Of a stretch of 60,508 nt of DNA, positions 56,517-60,508 are shown one piece after another. Within the stretch, counting starts at the first letter, position 1; the number at the start of each line of letters is the position of its first letter. Source of the DNA: Gammaproteobacteria bacterium (lineage in GTDB: Bacteria; Pseudomonadota; Gammaproteobacteria; Pseudomonadales; Pseudomonadaceae); the NCBI GenBank assembly GCA_023475025.1, contig JAMCWB010000013.1, positions 1 through 60,508 on the forward strand, in the 5' to 3' direction. The position numbers and the translations under genes were made by a program. The notes beneath the pieces are model-generated. The model saw only the letters and a program-made list of their open reading frames with translations, was not told the origin of the DNA and did not search any database.

Positions 56517-58147
56517 TGAGTTCGACAACGAGCCAATGGCAACGGGTTATGGCGCTGGGCGAACAGATTCAGCAGCGTTCAATGAGCGATCTGTTTGCTG
56601 GTGATGATCAGCGTTTTGCCCGCTTGCATTGTGAGCTGGGCCCTTTGCTGGCCGATTTTTCCCGTCAGCGTCTGGATGACAAAGCTCTGCAGGCGCTGTT
56701 TGATCTGGCCGATGCTTATGATTTACGTGGCTGGATGGCGCAGCTGTTTGCCGGTGAGCCGGTGAATACCAGCGAAAATCGCGCTGCCATGCATTGGGCG
56801 CTGCGCTTGCCTGCCCATGCTAATTGTACGGTGGCCGGTGAAGACGTAACGGCGGCGGTGCACGCGCAGTTGGAGCGGATGAGCGAGATTGTCGACAAGT
56901 TGCATGCTGGCCAGTGGCGCGGCGCCAGTGGCGAGGCGATCAGTGATGTGGTCAATATCGGCGTCGGCGGCTCGGACCTTGGCCCCTTGATGGTGACCGA
57001 GGCGTTGGCTGATTGGCAGCCGGCTGCGGCGGACCGTTTGCGCGTGCATTTTGCGTCGACCATGGATGGCAGTCAGTTATCCCATTTATTGCGCACCTTG
57101 AACCCGCATTCGACGCTGTTCGTGATTTCGTCCAAGTCTTTTACCACGGTGGACACGCTGAGCAACGCGGAAACTGCGCGCCACTGGTTGCAGCGTTCGC
57201 TGGGTAATCGCCCGGAAGTGCTCGGTTGCCATTTCTGCGGGGTGTCGGCGGCAGCCGAGAAGATGACCGAGTGGGGCATTGCGCCGGCCAATCAGCTGCA
57301 GATCTGGGATTGGGTCGGTGGGCGTTATTCACTGTGGTCGGCGATTGGGCTGCCGATTGCGTTGCTGGTCGGTATGCGCGGTTTTCGTGACCTGCTGGCT
57401 GGCGCCCATGCCATCGACGAACATTTCAGGCAGGCGCCCTGGGGTGAGAATATTCCGGTGCTGATGGCATTGATCGGGATCTGGAATACCAACGTGCTGG
57501 GTATCAACGCGCAGGCTATCTTGCCCTACGACGGGCGTTTGAAGCAGTTGCCGCTGTATCTGGAACAGCTGGAGATGGAGTCCAATGGTAAATCGGTGAC
57601 CCGTGAAGGGCTGCCGGTGGAGCGCGCAACCTGCCCGATTGTGTGGGGTGATGTCGGCCCGAATGCGCAGCATGCGTTTTACCAGTTGCTGCACCAGGGT
57701 ACTGAGGCGGTGACCTGCGACTTCATCATGCCGGTCAAACGCTATCACGAGGAGGTGCACAGTGAAGCGGCGCTGGAACTGGTCGCGCAGCATCAACTGG
57801 CCCTGGCCAACTGCCTGGCGCAAGCGCGCTTGCTGGCGCTGGGGGACGCGGCCCTGCCGGATGCCGAAGAACAACCCGCGCACAAACGCTACAAGGGCAA
57901 CCAACCCAGCACCACGCTGCTGCTGGATGAGCTGAGCCCGTACAGCCTGGGTATGTTGGTCGCGGCCTATGAGCACAAGGTATTCGTGCAATCAGTGATC
58001 TGGGGCATCAACCCCTTCGATCAGTGGGGCGTGGAGATGGGCAAGCGGATTGCCGTGAGTACGCTGGCGAAAATCCGCGGCGAGGATACCCGCCTGGACG
58101 ACACCGATGTGGCAACTGCTTCGTTATTGGAACGGATTCGTCGCTGA
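56516..58147 (+). CDS. pgi: Glucose-6-phosphate isomerase
   Basis: A 543-residue enzyme interconverting glucose-6-P and fructose-6-P. It has [72 protein letters not shown] and the [14 protein letters not shown] motif with the catalytic Lys. Start overlaps the preceding stop (ATGA). It feeds hexose phosphates to manB and galU. A weak hairpin follows. Confidence 0.96.
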   Translation: MSSTTSQWQRVMALGEQIQQRSMSDLFAGDDQRFARLHCELGPLLADFSRQRLDDKALQALFDLADAYDLRGWMAQLFAGEPVNTSENRAAMHWALRLPAHANCTVAGEDVTAAVHAQLERMSEIVDKLHAGQWRGASGEAISDVVNIGVGGSDLGPLMVTEALADWQPAAADRLRVHFASTMDGSQLSHLLRTLNPHSTLFVISSKSFTTVDTLSNAETARHWLQRSLGNRPEVLGCHFCGVSAAAEKMTEWGIAPANQLQIWDWVGGRYSLWSAIGLPIALLVGMRGFRDLLAGAHAIDEHFRQAPWGENIPVLMALIGIWNTNVLGINAQAILPYDGRLKQLPLYLEQLEMESNGKSVTREGLPVERATCPIVWGDVGPNAQHAFYQLLHQGTEAVTCDFIMPVKRYHEEVHSEAALELVAQHQLALANCLAQARLLALGDAALPDAEEQPAHKRYKGNQPSTTLLLDELSPYSLGMLVAAYEHKVFVQSVIWGINPFDQWGVEMGKRIAVSTLAKIRGEDTRLDDTDVATASLLERIRR

Positions 58148-58149
58148 AA

Positions 58150-58177
58150 AAACCAATTGCTCAGAGTCGGTTGGTTT
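58150..58177 (+). terminator. Possible terminator after pgi
   Basis: AAACCAA (58150-58156) pairs with TTGGTTT (58171-58177), 3 nt after the stop. The tail TATTG is only weakly T-rich. Confidence 0.45.
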
Positions 58178-58196
58178 ATTGATGGCAGGGGGCGTT

Positions 58197-58375
58197 GGAC
58201 GGCGGGGACGCCGTCCTTCCCGGAAACTCTGGCGGTGGGATGGGTTTTGGGGTTGCTGGGAGTGTCGAGCTTCTGCTCGACAGCAGGGTCCGCTGGACGG
58301 CGGGGACGCCGTCCTTCCAAGGCGGGCACGGGATGCCGTGCCCCTACAACGGCTGGGGCGGGATGCCGTGCCCCT
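58197..58375 (+). repeat. Hairpin repeats between convergent pgi and fabB
   Basis: GGACGGCGGGGACGCCGTCC near 58198 and 58294, TGTCGAGCTTCTGCTCGACA near 58262, and GGGCACGGGATGCCGTGCCC-type elements near 58323 and 58355. This gap lies between convergent genes. Confidence 0.88.
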
Positions 58376-58399
58376 ACGTGAGTTGATGCCTGGTGTGGG

Positions 58400-59614
58400 T
58401 TATTCTGCCCAGCGTTTGAGGACGAGGGTGGCGTTGGTGCCGCCGAAGCCGAAGCTGTTGGACATGACCTGGTTGACGCTGACGTCTTTGCGTTCACGCA
58501 GGACTGGCAGGTTGCCGACGTTTTCGTCCAGTTCTTCGATGTTGGCCGAGGCGCAGAGGAAGTTGTCGCGCATCATTAGCAGGCTGTAGATGGCTTCCTG
58601 TACGCCGGCGGCGCCGAGGCTGTGGCCGGACAGGCTCTTGGTGGAGCTGATCATCGGGGCCTTGTCGCCAAAGACTTCGCGGATGGCTTTCAACTCGGCG
58701 ACGTCGCCGACCGGGGTCGAGGTGCCGTGGGTGTTGAGGTAGTCAATCTCGCCGTCGACGGTGGCCAGGGCCTGCTGCATGCAGCGGATGGCGCCTTCGC
58801 CGCTGGGGGCGACCATGTCGTAGCCGTCGGAGGTGGCGCCGTAGCCCACCACTTCGGCATAGATTTTGGCGCCGCGGGCGAGGGCGTGTTCGAGCTCTTC
58901 GACCACCACCATGCCGCCACCGCCGGCGATCACGAAGCCGTCACGCTTGGCGTCGTAGGCGCGGGAGGCCTTGTCCGGGGTGTCGTTGTATTGGGTGGAG
59001 AGGGCGCCCATGGCGTCGAACAGCATGGATTGTGACCAGTGCTCTTCTTCACCGCCGCCGGCGAAGACGATGTCTTGCTTGCCGAGCTGGATCAGTTCCA
59101 TTGCGTGGCCGATGCAGTGTGCACTGGTGGCGCAGGCGCTGGAGATGGAGTAGTTGTTGCCCTTGATCTTGAACGGGGTAGCCAGACAGGCGGAGACGGT
59201 GCTGCCCATGGTACGCGGTACGCGATAAGGCCCGATTTTCTTGACGCCTTTTTCGCGCAGGATATCCACCGATTCCATCTGGTTCAGGGTGGAGGCGCCA
59301 CCGCTGCCGGCGACCAGGCCGGTGCGCACGTTGCTGACCTGTTCGTCGCTCAGATTGGCATCGGCGATGGCCTGTTGCATGGACAGGTAGGCGTAGGCGG
59401 CGGCATCACCCATGAAGCGCTTGACCTTGCGGTCGATCAGTTCATCGAGGTTGATATCGACGCTGCCGGCGATGTGGCTGCGCAGCCCCATGTCGGCGTA
59501 TTCCTGGTTGAAGCGGATGCCGGAGGTGCCGGTTTTCAGGCTGTTGGCTACGGTTTCAAGGTCCTGGCCCAGGCATGACACGATGCCCATGCCGGTAATT
59601 ACGACGCGACGCAT
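58400..59614 (-). CDS. fabB: 3-oxoacyl-ACP synthase I
   Basis: A 404-residue condensing enzyme of type II fatty acid synthesis. The catalytic triad is visible: Cys in [14 protein letters not shown], His in [11 protein letters not shown], and His in [11 protein letters not shown]. FabB elongates unsaturated intermediates made by FabA. It follows fabA by 11 bp on the minus strand. The adjacent minus-strand fabA-fabB pair is the usual pseudomonad arrangement and marks conserved chromosome. Confidence 0.97.
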   Translation of the reverse strand: MRRVVITGMGIVSCLGQDLETVANSLKTGTSGIRFNQEYADMGLRSHIAGSVDINLDELIDRKVKRFMGDAAAYAYLSMQQAIADANLSDEQVSNVRTGLVAGSGGASTLNQMESVDILREKGVKKIGPYRVPRTMGSTVSACLATPFKIKGNNYSISSACATSAHCIGHAMELIQLGKQDIVFAGGGEEEHWSQSMLFDAMGALSTQYNDTPDKASRAYDAKRDGFVIAGGGGMVVVEELEHALARGAKIYAEVVGYGATSDGYDMVAPSGEGAIRCMQQALATVDGEIDYLNTHGTSTPVGDVAELKAIREVFGDKAPMISSTKSLSGHSLGAAGVQEAIYSLLMMRDNFLCASANIEELDENVGNLPVLRERKDVSVNQVMSNSFGFGGTNATLVLKRWAE

Positions 59615-59625
59615 GGTAATTGTCC

Positions 59626-60141
59626 TCAGAAAGAGTCAGTAGAAGTGAACAGTCCTACTCGCAGGCCTTCAGCGGAGTAGATTTCGCGGCCATCGACGGC
59701 GACGCTGCCATCGGCGATGCCGAGGGTCAGCGAGCGGTTGATGGTGCGTTTGATATGGATGGTGTAGGTGACTTTCTTGGCGGTCGGCAGGACCTGACCG
59801 AAGAATTTCACTTCGCCGGAGCCAAGGGCGCGGCCGCGGCCTTCATAACCGAGCCAGCCCAGGTAGAAACCGACCAGTTGCCACATGGCGTCGAGACCAA
59901 GGCAGCCGGGCATGACGGGGTCGCCTTCGAAATGGCAGGCAAAGAACCACAGGTCCGGGTTGATATCGAGTTCGGCAATGATTTCGCCTTTGCCGTATTT
60001 ACCGCCTTTGTCGGTGATGGAGACGATGCGATCCATCATCAGCATGTTGGGGGCGGGCAATTGTGCGTTACCCGGACCGAACATTTCACCGCGGCCGCAA
60101 GCCAGCAGTTCTTCCCGGTTGTACGCATTCTGTTGTGACAT
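59626..60141 (-). CDS. fabA: 3-hydroxydecanoyl-ACP dehydratase/isomerase
   Basis: A 171-residue FabA. The active-site His is in [23 protein letters not shown], which also contains the catalytic Asp. Other conserved parts are [12 protein letters not shown] and [13 protein letters not shown]. It dehydrates 3-hydroxydecanoyl-ACP and isomerises the double bond, the entry to unsaturated fatty acids. AT-rich sequence upstream (60165-60205 on the plus strand, with two CTAAATA repeats on the minus strand) may hold the promoter. Confidence 0.97.
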   Translation of the reverse strand: MSQQNAYNREELLACGRGEMFGPGNAQLPAPNMLMMDRIVSITDKGGKYGKGEIIAELDINPDLWFFACHFEGDPVMPGCLGLDAMWQLVGFYLGWLGYEGRGRALGSGEVKFFGQVLPTAKKVTYTIHIKRTINRSLTLGIADGSVAVDGREIYSAEGLRVGLFTSTDSF

Positions 60142-60287
60142 GTGGTGGCTCCTGCTCTGCCCCTGTGGGGCGCTATTATTTAGCTATTTAGTAAGGTCAG
60201 ACTAACGGGGCGACCGGCAGGTCACACCTGTTTCAGCTGCGCAGAGGATACCCTTGATCTGGGCTCAGCACAAAAAATATGGTTTCC

Positions 60288-60508
60288 GGGAGGGACGGCG
60301 TCCTCGCCGTCCAGCGGGGTCTGTTGTCGAGCGGAAGCTCGACATTCCCAGCAAAAGCAAAACCGGGCGCCTGCAGGGGGGCGTGACTGGTGGTGCTGGG
60401 AAGGACGGCGTCCCAGGCGTCTGTGGGTTTCTGGGAAGGACGGCGTCCCCGCCGTCCAGCGGGGTCTGTTGTCGAGCGGAAGCTCGACATTCCCAGCAAA
60501 GGCAAAAC
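60288..60508. repeat. Double-hairpin repeats at the right edge, reverse orientation
   Basis: GGGACGGCGTCCTCGCCGTCC-type and TGTCGAGCGGAAGCTCGACA units repeat at about 60293-60355 and 60435-60490, with a half-unit near 60400. The orientation matches the block at 51-245, not the copies in the sugar cluster. The block continues past the window end. Confidence 0.88.

Overview
This is a high-GC gammaproteobacterial chromosome segment, most likely from a Pseudomonas/Halopseudomonas-type organism. The inference rests on the co-oriented fabA-fabB pair at the right end, a specialised NusG paralogue (RfaH) at the head of the O-antigen locus, the galU / dehydrogenase-like / pgi block, and the dispersed REP-like hairpin repeats. 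I cannot fix the genus from sequence alone.

Left block (0.25-8.5 kb, minus strand): a group 4 capsule-type export operon of low-molecular-weight tyrosine phosphatase (etp/wzb), BY-kinase (etk/wzc), GfcA-like small protein, Wza-like export lipoprotein, GfcB, GfcC, GfcD (YjbH) and a VanZ-like protein. A 50-bp inverted copy of part of the gfcD gene lies at base 1 and runs off the edge. A plus-strand beta-CASP metallo-hydrolase gene and rfaH follow.

Main block (11-58 kb, plus strand): a Wzy-dependent O-antigen/capsule cluster. It starts with a 12/12 ops element (10983-10994), 203 bp downstream of rfaH itself. The genes predict UDP-GlcA (ugd), TDP-Fuc4NAc (rfbB, rfbA, wecE-like, LbH acetyltransferase, wecF-like transferase), UDP-L-FucNAc (wbjB, wbjC, wbjD, with wbuB transferase) and a bacillosamine-type initiating sugar (pglF/wbpM, pglE, pglD, pglC). 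There are also a Wzx flippase, an EpsG/Wzy-like polymerase, further glycosyltransferases, and the housekeeping enzymes manB/algC, galU and pgi. One UDP-glucose dehydrogenase homologue (55233-56516) has lost the catalytic cysteine and the NAD motif.

The polysaccharide genes are broken up by accessory cargo in at least three places. At 21.3-25.3 kb there is an IS3 transposase remnant, a toxin-antitoxin-SecB-like chaperone (TAC) operon and a restriction-nuclease/STAND ATPase fusion. At 34.5-36.6 kb there is an FRG-domain protein and a TA pair that looks like a TAC operon after deletion of the antitoxin tail and most of the chaperone. This insertion sits between a dead pglC/pglD pair and an intact second pair. 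At 39.4-52 kb there is an OLD/PARIS-like ATPase-TOPRIM pair, a second intact TAC operon and a run of small TA operons: brnA with a brnT stub, parD with truncated parE, hicAB, two higBA, a DUF891-type pair and a ParD-like/RelE pair. Almost every operon in that last region is separated from the next by the same composite repeat in the same orientation, giving a cassette-like array. This TA array, and the paired tail/chaperone loss in the middle TA copy, are the most unusual things in the window. The right end returns to conserved chromosome (fabB, fabA).
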